Notes under the pieces: model-generated
Told to the model about the DNA's origin: nothing
The model's database searches: none
The model's input: only the letters and a program-made list of their open reading frames with translations
In this document: piece after piece, positions 1-12,100 of the stretch
Layout: each line of letters opens with the position of its first letter
Numbering within the stretch: the stretch's first letter is position 1
Source of the DNA: Euplotes aediculatus
Taxonomy: Eukaryota; Ciliophora; Spirotrichea; Euplotida; Euplotidae
Direction of reading: 5' to 3'
NCBI GenBank assembly: GCA_030463445.1
Contig: JAQGFW010013949.1
Span: 1-21,752, forward strand
DNA length: 21,752 nt
Program-made: the position numbers and the translations under genes

Positions 1-36
1 CCCCAAAACCCCAAAACCCCAAAACCCCAAAACCCC
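1..36 (+). repeat. Left telomere, C4A4 repeats
   Basis: Four CCCCAAAA units followed by CCCC run from the first base. This is the C-rich strand of the spirotrich (Euplotes/Oxytricha) telomere. It shows that the window starts at a real macronuclear chromosome end. The tract is 36 nt here against 28 nt at the other end. Confidence 0.98.
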
Positions 37-53
37 ATAGCAAAATTTAAATT

Positions 54-58
54 TTGAA
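54..58 (+). promoter_or_regulatory. Chromosome-breakage signal core (TTGAA), left end
   Basis: TTGAA lies after exactly 17 bp of subtelomeric sequence (37-53). In Euplotes crassus a conserved element with this core sits 17 bp from the telomere-addition site and directs chromosome fragmentation. The flanks only partly fit the published HATTGAA consensus (T rather than A before the core). The mirror-image copy at the same distance on the right end makes chance unlikely. Confidence 0.8.
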
Positions 59-61
59 TTT

Positions 62-69
62 TATAAAAA
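62..69 (+). promoter_or_regulatory. TATA-like stretch upstream of the start codon
   Basis: TATAAAAA begins 16 bp before the proposed ATG at 78. Only 41 bp separate telomere and ATG, so promoter and 5' leader must be very compact or overlap the subtelomere, as is usual on Euplotes gene-sized chromosomes. In such AT-rich DNA the match is weak evidence. Confidence 0.25.
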
Positions 70-77
70 TATTCAAA

Positions 78-105
78 ATGGACAAGTATAAGAAAGATAA
101 CTACG
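78..105 (+). CDS. Exon 1: start codon and first 9 codons
   Basis: ATG at 78 opens MDKYKKDNY and ends one base into a codon at GGTAAG. The ATG lies 41 bp inside the telomere, the expected place for a Euplotes start. Exons 2-6 contain no in-frame ATG, so the gene needs a start of this kind. The leftover G combines with TC of exon 2. A different acceptor near 163-200 was considered and leads to early stops. Confidence 0.6.
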
Positions 106-3100
106 GTAAGACTTGACTGGAACAAATTTGGCTCAGTCTTTTTCAAACAACAAACTTTCTAAGCCTAGTCGACATCGAATTCGATTTATTTTAGTCACTT
201 CAAACTTTAAGTTTTTCTTTAAAGCTTGATAGTATGTAATTTAAATAAAATTTCTTTTTTAAACAGTGTAATTTTTGAAAAATCAATACTTGAAGTAAAT
301 AGACTAAACGTACACAAAGGATATTTTAAGAAAATGTATCTTTTTAATTTTCATAGATCAAACTTGCTTCTAACTTATTTTCATCGTTTGCAAAGAATAT
401 AGCTTCTAAATATTATCTATTATTTTGATATACATCAGTTCTCATTTATTTTCTGAGTAAACTTGTTAATTTCTTAAATTTCTCTCAAAATGCTATAAAA
501 CTGAGAGCCATTTTTTTCAAATATTAAAGTTAAACTGAAATGTCAAACGAAATTAAGTAGTATAAGTTTAAATATTAATTGACTCTACTTTAATTAAAAA
601 AAGAGATATAGTCTCACTCCTTAAAGAATATTATCAATACATTTTAGCTTTAATGACATAATTGATCATTTTCTCTAAAATATAGCTTAATTATTTTAAA
701 GAATTATTGACTGATCATTCCTTCTTTTGATCGAAGTTTATTTGGATTTATATTAATTGTATTTGATCTTATCTTTAGCTTTAGGTTGCAAGAGGCTGTT
801 ATAATATAATTTAAATGGACTTCAAATTTATGATAGTTTATTAGTTTCATATAGAATAGAGTTTGAAAACTATAAAATTGGTCATGAAATATTGCCTCAG
901 TAACAGTTATTATCTTTGATTCAATTTTAATAATCGTTGTTAATCCTCTCAGTTTGCTGAGTTCAATAAGTTTTCTTTGCTTTTATTTACCTTTAATAGA
1001 TTATCTAAAAATACGACATAAAAAGGTGTTGTTGTGGAAAATTATAGACTTACTTTTCTGAGAAAACTCAATAAAAACTAAACAAAAATTTGACAGAGTA
1101 AAATAACTCTAAAAATACAACATTATTTAAAGAACAGAAATAGTCTTAATGCTATATTTACTAAGTAGTCAGTAGTATAAATTTATGACACAATCACTAA
1201 GTTAAATATATGTTAAAGGTAAAAATGAGCAAATTAGCTGTGAAGGAAAGTGAAATATTTAAGATTGATAAAATTTAATTGCTTAATTTTTAATAATAAA
1301 ATTAATAAATAAGTAATTTGAAGTATTATTGCTTCAGTATAAATAGAATTAACTGAGGACAAAAATTAGAATTAATATCATATTAAATAACATTGAAGTT
1401 GCTTTAGGGTCGAACTGAGGATTATTATTTTCTATAAAATAATTTGCTCAAAAATTTTCAGATTGCCTATCTTTTTTGTATTTTTTGATGAATTATCACA
1501 AGAAGCTAAAACACATTCACATTTTGCTGTATACTTGAGACACCACTCCTTTTATTAAAACGATCTACAAATTGTAACTTTTTGATTGATTGGCTCCAAA
1601 AATTAAACTCTATTTATTATTTGAAATGTCATCTCCTAACTTTCTAATTCAAATACTAATTTGTAATCACGAATCCTACTAAACTTAAATCTTGCTTATA
1701 TTCCCATACAGCTAATGCTTGCTTATTCATAAATTTTTAATTTAATAATAAAATCAAAATATTGCATGCTGATAAATAACTTTAGCCACGCAACAATTAT
1801 GCAGAATGGATTATATTAAAATTTGCAGCCTATACAGATTAATGCAATTGAATTTATCTTTTGATTTAGCTTATCTAAAATCCATTTGCTTAAGTGCTTG
1901 CATCCATCTACCCAACAATAGCCCGAAACACCCTAAATTTAATTTAGAATATAAATGCAGATTTGCAATGATTGAATACATAAACTTGGTTTAGCTTTAC
2001 TTTGTTATCTATAGTCAGAGAATCAGAAGATGACAGCAATATCCAAAAGTCTTACCAGGACAACTCAGAGGCAGAGATTAAAAATCTATACGGAGAACAG
2101 TGGCCGACAAACGGCGAAGAACAGAAGGAGTCCGATGTGTAAGTATTTTACTCCCACCTCTCATTTGTAATTAGATCCACGATATTAAACGAAGGAGAGG
2201 AAGTCAAGCGCCTCGACAAACATAGTCAGGTAGGGGAGCTCCTTTACATCCAAATAGAAAAAGAAATTAACAAAAAGAAAATACGATTCAGCAAATGAAA
2301 GAGTTAGCTCAAGACAAGAAAATAAGCAAAGCAGACGTGGCTTTGAACACAATCAAAATGATTCTGACAGCTACTATATTGGCGAAGTGGATTTTAAGCA
2401 AGATTTACTAAATGATTCAACTAATCTTATTCCAATCATTGACGAAAAGGAGTTAGGTAATGCACTATATTAATATTAAAGTTATTTGATTAACTATCAT
2501 TATAATTGAAACGGTTTAGCCATTCTTCTGTATTTTAAATATCTCGTCGAATAAAAAACTATAAATACTTAGCATCTATATGTGTTCAAACATAAATTTT
2601 TTAATTCAAAGTTGTATTTGACAAAAATATATAATCAAAGCAATCTTTCATAAAAATAATTTTTTTGCTTGATTAAATTTAAATTTCTATTATATGATAT
2701 TCTGATTTGTAAATCACATTGACTGTATTGATTTATGGCTATTATCTTTTCTTTTGTTTAAGTTTCAATTTTTATTTGAATAGCAGTTTTCATATAAGCA
2801 TAGCTCATTAATTTTGAAATGAAGGTGAAAATTTCAAAAAAGTTTAATCATGATTTATTTTAAACTTTATTATTTAATAAAAAGATATATTTAAATACTT
2901 GTTAGGCGACAAGACATAGAATTTACTAAATTGTGATTAATCAAAATTTGTTTTTGCAAATATATTATACGAGCGATAAATTAAAGAATTTGTTATTTTT
3001 TAATAAGAATTGATAATGTCTCTTTGGCTGCGTTTAAATCTTTAGTTATTATCTTTATTTATCCAACATATATTGATATTTATTCCTTTAAGCTATATAA

Positions 3101-6100
3101 GCATATTCTACAGCCATCAGCCTGATAAAATTCAGTTCTGAGTTTGTCTTTTCAAATAAGAGATTAAGCTTAAATAAATAATCGAAATAAAAGTTTTGCT
3201 TTAAAATTGAGAGACATTATTTAATACTATCATATGACTTTTGACTGTTAGTTTAAGCATTCAAATAATTATAATCCTTCATTAAGTTGCGGAAGAGGAT
3301 GCTCAAATGAATATTTCTATGCATCTCGTAATAGTTGCACATGCAAATTCCAACTTATATTTTAGTTTACTCACTCTAAAACACTTCGAATTCAGCTAAA
3401 TACTTTTGTAGAGGACAGAAATAAGCATGAAAAGAACATACAAACTCACGAGACAGAAGAGTCGAATTGGGTAGAACAAGAATTGGAGTCATTACAAAAC
3501 AACTATTTGAACTTCTATGATACAGTCAAAATAATTCTGATAGACTATGAGCGTGTAAGTATATCAATTGATACTTTTTACGTAGTTTAGTATCTATTCT
3601 AGATCAAAATACATCATTAAATCAACTTATTTTATTGAGCTTTATATTGATTTATCTTGATTTTTTGATAGCTTATCTAAGCATAAAATTATTAATATAA
3701 ATATTTCAGACATGATTGTAAACACATAGTGCTTACATCTGTTTTAATGATATAGGCTGAAGATGAAAATCCTGTACACTACTATCTAATTGAGGGTCAA
3801 AAGTAAGTATTTATCAAATTTAGCTTATAAACGAACAAGAGATAGTTTTGGTTGCTAATCGATGCTTTTAACCTTGCTAATTATGCAAAGTTATTATTAC
3901 TATGGAATTCAACAAAGCGATTATCTTCAATGTTACTAAGAATGTAAAAACAGAATTGCTTGAACTTTAATTTTAACTTGCCTTTCTAAATTTATGTATT
4001 ATTTAAAATATTTGGCGAATTACTAACTGAAAATCTTATTATAATATAAAGGGAAAATAGTGGCTCTCTTGGAGAATGAAATATAAGGCCTGCATCATTA
4101 TAATGGCTATCATCACAAACACAAATTTCGTAGATGATCCATTATATTGAATAAGGAATTGCCTTAAGTAATGTGTGAAAAGTAAATAACAATGAAATAA
4201 AATCATTCTCTTTTAAGATAGGGATATTAAAAGTTTATGAAAAATTATTATTCAGCTAAATCTTTTTTCTCCTTCGAAGAGTTATTGAAGTTCTTTTAAT
4301 CTATATTTTGTTAAGAACCTAAACCGGATCATTAGTGCTGTCAATGAAATAATAAATTTTTAGTTTCTTTCTTGATAAATTCATCGAGAATATTTTAATT
4401 CATCTTGCAATGTATTAATAAATGATAGTTTCAAGCATATATAAATTGACCTCGATTTAAAGAAAATATAGTTTAAATAAGTGTTAAATTGAATTAGTTA
4501 TTTAGAAACATGATAGAAATGTTATAAATACCAATATATATTTCATATAGATTTCTTTAGATAGACTTAAAATTTAGAATAAAAAATAATTTGAGAGAAG
4601 GGAGACAATAATCAAGGTCTATAAGCAGTTAATAACACAATCATTAGATTCTTATATTTTTGTTCTATTCCAATATTCTGTCTTTAATTGATAATCTCAG
4701 TAATCTTGACATTACAGACTTAGTTTTTATATTTGATAATTACTTTGTTAACATCATGCTTCTTCATTCTTTTATATGTAACTTCTTTCTTTATTTTTTC
4801 AATTTTAATTATGACTTCCTAAATTTATTTTTTGATATTCAAACTATGAATATAGCATCATTACCTTACTTTTACTTGCTTCTCTTAAAATGATTCCTAT
4901 TTGTTTTTTAGTTGAATGGCAACCTTTTCATTTAAGTCTTTGTTACTATAGTTATCTATCACATATATCAATATCTCTTTATATTTGAATGCTTTCAGCA
5001 ACATTTGCAAAAAATATAAATTTCCAACGACTCAATTCTGAATTCATAGTTTCTATTACTTAAGTTATGCTATCAAAGACAGCTGATAACACTCTTTGAA
5101 CAATCTTATTAAAACCTTGCCTAGTTTTTAAAGGATAATTTTGAGATTCTAAAATAATTAAAACTTCAATATTTTTTAAAACTCCAAAGTCGTATAAATA
5201 AATACTTTATAATGATCTAATTTGAAATACTTTGAAACCAGTCTGCATAAGCTTGTGCTTTTACTCTTCTAACATGAAATTCATCTTTCTTTCAAATTAA
5301 AATTGTTTAAGCCGAATTAGAAAATAATCAATTTAAATTAAAAGGTATTTGAATGAATTTTTGAAATTTAGTTTGCTTGCTAACTCTACTCTATCCATTT
5401 GCTAGCTCTTATAAAAATCCTTTCATATAATGTATTTCACTGCTGTCTTCGTTTTCTTTTCCTTCTTACTCTCATGTTTTTGATCCTTATTTTTATTTTT
5501 ATCTTTCTTTCTTCTATTCTTATTGCATTTGGGCTTGTATATGCTTTAAATATTTAGTCTAGTTATTAACATCATGCATTTTAAATTCTTACTGTTTCAA
5601 TCAAAATTCATAAAGTTTGTTAAATTTAAAGCAATGTTATGGCTAATTTAATCCAGCTAAATAAAAGTTTAACTTTAGATACAAACTGTTTTATCTTGAT
5701 TTTAATAATTATAAGAGAGACCTAAACATTAATTTTTGTTTCATTCTTTAAGTTGAGTATGCAGAATACTTTTGTTGCACCTAAAATACTTGTCTCAAAA
5801 CCTGGCTCTAAACGAATATGTACTATGATTGAAAGTTTACCAGTAAGTTCACTCTATGTTGTCATAGTTCATAGTTGGAATGTACTTACCACCATATTAT
5901 AAGACGTCGATGCTTTATTATCACCAATTACTTGAAAAGAAAAAGAAAGTATTAGGTGCTAAGATGATCAAAAACAAAGTATTGATGCACCAAAATTAAA
6001 GGAATAGTCAGTATTAAAATTTTGGCAGATAATAAAAATTGATGATATTTCCCAGCATTTCCCTGATCGTACTTATATGTGGAATGTATTGAACACTCTA

Positions 6101-9100
6101 AAATCAAAGTCCACAAACTCGATTATCAAGAAGGCTTTGAAGAATAGAAGCATTGCAAACGAAGATGAATAAGATAATATGATCGATATAGCTCCGGAAT
6201 ACCTCGAGAAGCTGAAGAGTATTGCTGTGCAAAAGGTATTTGCTCCTTCATTTAATCAATAAACTATCTTTTACATAGAATATAAGAGGGAAATCAGTAT
6301 ATTTGCTTAGTAAATCTACAAAACTCAAACGAAATAGAAAATCAGCCAAAAACATTTGAAGAAAATTTAACTTATTTGCACAAGAGATTAATTTTAGCCA
6401 TGCAAATATGGATACAGTTTATCAAAAGAGAGAAACTAATAAAAATTATCAACAAGACATGATTTTCGATAGAGTTCAAAAGAGAAGAACTAGAGGACAT
6501 AGAGTTAGTTGTGGATCAGTTGGAAAGATTTTATGATGCATACTTTCTATAGTTCTTTTTTAATATTTACTCATCGTTTTTAAATCTATTACATGCTTTT
6601 CAAGTCCTACTTTCTATATGCTCTATGCACACTTTTTTAGCTATTACTCCAATTCTTCATGTTAATGAATCAATTAAGTTGAACATAGCTTACTTTCTTT
6701 GTATGTATTTTAGAAAAATAAATCAGTAAAAGCTTCGACTTTGAGAAATAATATTAACCAATAACATTCATTTAAAATTAAGCTCTTTAAAACAAGAATC
6801 TAATTCGCTGTTAAATAAAATAATAGATGTAGTCGAAGAAATACCCTTGAAAACATCAAACTTTATTAAAATCGAATCTTGTAAACACATTTATTATTGG
6901 AAATAGTCACATTTATATGTCATTAATGTTGATTATTAAATCTAAAGTTAAATGATTTTAACAACATTTAGCTTGAATAAAACAAACACTTTATTTTGTT
7001 TCAATTGAGTTTTTTCTTCTCGGTGTTTTGTGATAAAATTGTTTGAATTTTTTGTTGCGTATTCTTGCTATTATATAGTATTCTAAATATTTGATAGCAA
7101 TAGCAGGCTTAAAACTGACTAACATTCCAAAATTTGTATTCATTCAAATTTTCAAATCTCCGAAAATAAAAGCATTAATGCCTTATTAATTTATCATAGA
7201 CTAATAATACTTGGACGCTCACTTTTTATTGCGGCGAGTGTTATTTAAAACAAGTTGTCCTGCAGCCACTGTTCATCTAACTCGCTGCTATTTTTATTCA
7301 CGTTATATAGATGGAGTGGATATCTTTTAAGTGCGAAAAGTCTCCAATATCACACAATAGGAATGGCAGATTTGGGAGAGAGCGAAGGTAGCTTAAATAA
7401 CAAAAAAGGATATCAGAAAATGGTCGAGGACCAGGAAAATAAATATTTATTTGGTCAACAGTCAAAAAAGCTCCCCTTCAAACTCAATCAGCCCTTTGTT
7501 TTATACAATTGAAACAAAAAGTCTATCAAATACAAAGATATCACATATATAGATTCTAAAGAGATATTCGATTTTAAAAACAGTTCTTATTCTGAGGCAA
7601 TACGGTTTTATTTTGAAAAAGAGGGAAGCAAATCAAGAGATAGTCAGTATATTAGTCCTCAAACAGAATACAAGCTATTCACTTATTTTAATAACGTCAA
7701 GTACTATTTGGATGCAACTAATGAATTTCATTTGGATTTAAGATCAACAAAAAGTAAAAATACCATTAAAGGTAAGTCAACAAATTTTAGAGAAAAGAAA
7801 TTTATAAGTATGACTATTGATCAAGCATTATGCTCATTTTAAATATTTATTTATCAAATTTCTCTTAATCACTATTTAATAATTAAATTAAGTGAATGTG
7901 GTTGATAAAGTCGAGAAAGTAAATCCAAATGCAATTGATGAGGAAAAGTAAGTTTAGCTAATTAATCATTTTTTATTCAGTAATATCTAATTTTTTTATT
8001 ATTTACAATCATGGAAACATATTTATTTTTAGTTAGCTATAAAGTTGAGCATTTTATTTAATCGCTATCAAATAAAATGCACCTCGATGATAAATTTATG
8101 ATCTAAGTCACTTAAGATGAAGATAAAATTTATGCTATTAAAATTAGATAAAAAACAATGATTAGATTGAAATTGTAATAATTTTTAGAACGATTTTAAA
8201 ATATATTAAATGTTCAAATTACAAAATGAATATTGAAGCAAATTTTGAGCTAGTATTAATTTAATGATTGGGGAATAATGATATTAATAATAATATTATA
8301 TCTATGAGCATGAATAAAAATTATAGAAATTACCATCTGTATTGCTTATGTCTCTAAAATTTAAATTAAAGTAATATTCAATTATTTTTAAAATAAGAAA
8401 TTAATAATATTTGTCAAAAAGATAAAATAGAAATAATAAAGTGTATATATTATGATTTAAATATGTTTTATTATTTTGCATGTATTTTTATGATTTATTA
8501 ATATAAAAGGTTAAGAATTATAAATTGAAAATAATATGATGCTAATTTTATAAAATGTAGTTTATAAATGTGAGTATTTTTAATCATTAATCTCACTTTA
8601 AATAATTCATTTATTTTAGACGATATATATTAAGAGCGGCACCAAACTATTACTTTAAGAGACAACTATGATTTAAGAAAATATTTGAAGAAGTAAGTTT
8701 ATATATTAGATTTATTAATATAATAGAGATTCTTATGATTAAATTATTTATATTAACGGTATCAATAAATATATTAACGACATGTATAAATAAATATATT
8801 TTATAAAATTTCGAATTTATTTTTGATTATTAAATGAGTAAAAATCAAATATAGCCTCATTTATTTAACAAAATTTAACTAGATTACTAATTTTTGATGC
8901 AATTTGCTAAATTTTAAAGGTAAATACTAACTGAAAACTGAATGAATGATAATTACTGCAATTATTTGAATAATAGCAATCTTAAGAAACTTTGATAAAT
9001 TTCTTTATATTTTATTTTAAAATAGCTTATTGCAATTAATATTAATTATACTATAGTTGATTTAATAATTCTTATTAAGATAAATTTTAATTAGTATTAA

Positions 9101-12100
9101 ATAATTTGTATTATTTAAAGAGCTGCTTGATTTTACATTTTTATAATATATTTAAAATTTAATCGAAAGCATCACATTCTAAATAATTAGGAATCAGTTT
9201 AAACTAACAAGTTCTCTTTATATTAGATTAGCTAAGCAATTAAAAAGTTGAAAATATTTCTTATTATAAAATATCATGCAATTTATAAATGTACTTTAAA
9301 TAACTACACAGATTATTATTTTGAATTCAATAAAAAATAGAATTGATTGATTAGTATCTTTTACATTTCTACAAAGCTTTAGTTATTTAACATCTCTTAT
9401 ATTTTTCGATAGGATTTTCACTAAATATAGTATGACCATATTTCAAAGAGCTATCTAGAGCCTGTGTTTTAACAATGATAATCTAAGTCTTACTCCTACA
9501 GTTTGAGTTTTTTCTATAAGTGCTTAGTTTAATCTGCCTATTCTTGCATGCATTCAATCATATCTTGATTCCTTTTTTGATTCTCTACTTTCTTTTCTTT
9601 AGTATATAATTTCATATTATTACTTATAACTAATTAATTAAATCCTCTGCTTCTTTCTCAATTGTTATTACTCAATAACATACTAGATAGAAATCTAGTA
9701 TCAATAAAAATCTTTTGTATTTATGGAAGAATCGAGAATTTGCTTCTTTCTTTACATCAATATTTGCATTATTTTTGTTTTATAATATTTTCGTTTACAA
9801 ACACCAGAGACTTTTTATGAATCAATAAATTTACTAAGATAAATGGTCAACGTAGCAACCAGCCAAAATTTGAAATACGCTTTCATGAGGGATACTTTTC
9901 ACAATAGTATTCTGGTATATATTTTCGAAAGATCGTTGTATCCTACCTTCTCAAGCACATCAAGAATGAGCAGTCCTTAGTTATGCAGCACTTCAATTAT
10001 TTTAGAATCATCGCACTCTATATACTTTGAGATTCAAGATTGTCTTAATAGTTTATCTCTGACATTAAATCTTTAATGAGTTAAAGATGTATCGGATGTA
10101 TAATGGAATAATAGCGGCCTTCTCAGGTCGTAAGTATCTTTTTTACCTCAAATTTTGTCGTTTATTTAATGCCATATCTGTTCCAACATTTATAATATGT
10201 TAAAGATTTATAAATACTTTAGTATATTTCTGCAATTATATATCACATTTTAAATAGAATTTTTAATTATACATTTATATATAGAAATATCATAAATAAT
10301 GAATTTTTTAATTATTATTCAGAAAAAAAATTTTTTTGAATGATTTCTCTATTATAAAGCATTATTTCTACTATTTTCAATTATTTTATACCAAAATCTG
10401 AAATCACACTATATACTGAAATGAGGCTATTTTGCAATCTGAAATATAAAAAGATCTCAACTCCTTGGTACAGTCTCAAATCTCAATTAAAAACTATGAA
10501 AATTTGATATCTATAAACTCATAAAGAGTGGAGTACCCTATTAAATTGCTATAATACTAAATTATTTGGATTTAATTTCAGGAAATAATTTTTAATAGCT
10601 GAATGATTTTGATTTGTCAGACAGAAATGTTGAGATCGGAACAAGTGACAGCACAGAATCAATCGGACTGGAAAATATGATGAAAGTCACATTTTTCAAA
10701 CACCAGTCTAAAATTTCTTTACAATTTTGTTATGATGAAAAATGGAGATCCATTTATTTTTGTAATGACGACCAGACTTTGAAAATAATTGACAATGAAT
10801 TTAAGAAATATTATTTTGATATCGAGTTTGAGTCTGAATGCAACGAACTTTTAGAAACAACTCAATTCAAAATAAGAGTTAATGAGTAAGTTTGCTTTTA
10901 AAGAATTTTGATTTCTATTTTGATATATTGCTAGCTATTATATCTATGGTATTTGAAAGTTGTGTGATTATCTGTGTTAATGCAGATCTCCTAAGCAATA
11001 TCTCAAAATATGAAAAGACGAAGAGGGCAAAGCAAATTTAATAGTAAATTTTAATGCTAAATTTTAGGCATGAGAGTACAAACAACACCTCAGTCAACAA
11101 TATATTTTTTCACTCCACTCAGTGAACCAGTTCTATTCTAAAGATCAAATAGATAAATTTAATAAGATGATTATATTACTATGACTAGATACAAATAGAT
11201 TAATTTATACCTTCTATTTAAATTCAAAGATAAGACAAGCAAATATCAATTTAGATAGTTATATTATTAATATGACTAAAATGAAGGTAAGATAATGGCT
11301 TAAATTATAAGTAATATATATGTAACAGATTATCTAATAAAGTAAAGTTTAATAAATAACAAATCCAATATTTTATATTTATCTAAACTCTAATATAAAT
11401 TATATACAACTTAAATAAAAGTAATTAACTTGACAAATGGAGTATAGTTATAAACTTATATTAAATCAAAAAAATACTACCTCTCAATTATTAAATATTG
11501 AAATAAGACTTCCGTTATTAAATATTAGTCATGAAGAGGTTCTAAAAGTAAGTAAAAATAAATTATTAGAATATACAATTAAATTATATGTACCATAAAT
11601 TCTTCAAAAAGCTTGAAGAAATTGATGAATAATATTAAATCAACAAATAACTTAAATTGCAGTTCTAATAACTAATTTCAATCAATTATTAATTAATTTG
11701 CTAAATTTGCATACAAAATGGTGTATAATAAGTATCAATCTATTTCACACAAAAAATGTCACTCTATGTAATAAATTTTATATATAAATTTTTTATTAAT
11801 AAAACTTCTTTAATAAAAAGAAAGTATAATCACTTTAATAATCTTAAAATTCAGTTATTTTAATTATGTAAAACAATCAATAAATACTGGTATTAAAAAA
11901 AATTATTTGATGTAAATTCTTTTATTTCGAATAAAAACAAAAATGAAGAAATTAGAAATATTCAAACTGTCTGAAAACATTGAGTCAGTGACATTCTTAT
12001 TAAAAGATTAAAATTTGGCACATTATAAGTAAAGAGCAAAAGTCTGAGAAATACAATCTTGGATAAATTAATGATTTACAAAGATTTAAGATAATATATC

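Larger units (their letters stand above)
3803..7310 (+). other. Intron 6 (3508 bp), the largest, with embedded coding-like tracts
   Basis: It starts GTAAGT and ends CGTTATATAG. Phase 2 to phase 2 joining restores the trefoil strand pair. It contains coding-like tracts in both orientations: minus strand about 4620-5540 and plus strand about 5753-6552, pointing away from each other. The plus-strand open frame 4660-4893 is antisense to the former. About 4061-4180 could be another remnant. I could not find terminal repeats by eye. Confidence 0.6.

Noticed and set aside
137-200. Short second exon ending intron 1 early (acceptors near 136, 168 and 192)
   Set aside because: Each option runs into TAA or TAG within a few codons and offers no matching donor.
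4061-4180. Possible IP3R exon after exon 6 (GSLGECNIRPASL, then TAA)
   Set aside because: It fits the phase but meets TAA within 14 codons, whereas joining exon 6 to 7311 rebuilds a family-conserved strand pair.
4660-4893. Plus-strand open frame of 77 codons rich in Phe, Leu and Tyr
   Set aside because: Composition is that of T-rich intron sequence opposite a minus-strand tract; no start context or splice fit.
5753-6552. Part of the IP3R coding sequence or end of a separate first gene
   Set aside because: The host exons never use TAA/TAG as sense codons, no AAA-TAR slip context is present, and exons 6 and 7 join across it.
10087-10129. Possible micro-exon (MYRMYNGIIAAFSG) between an AG and GTAAGT, in phase if joined to 10621
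   Set aside because: Its raised G+C is better explained by the minus-strand tract that runs straight through it, and exon 9 joins 10599 directly in phase.
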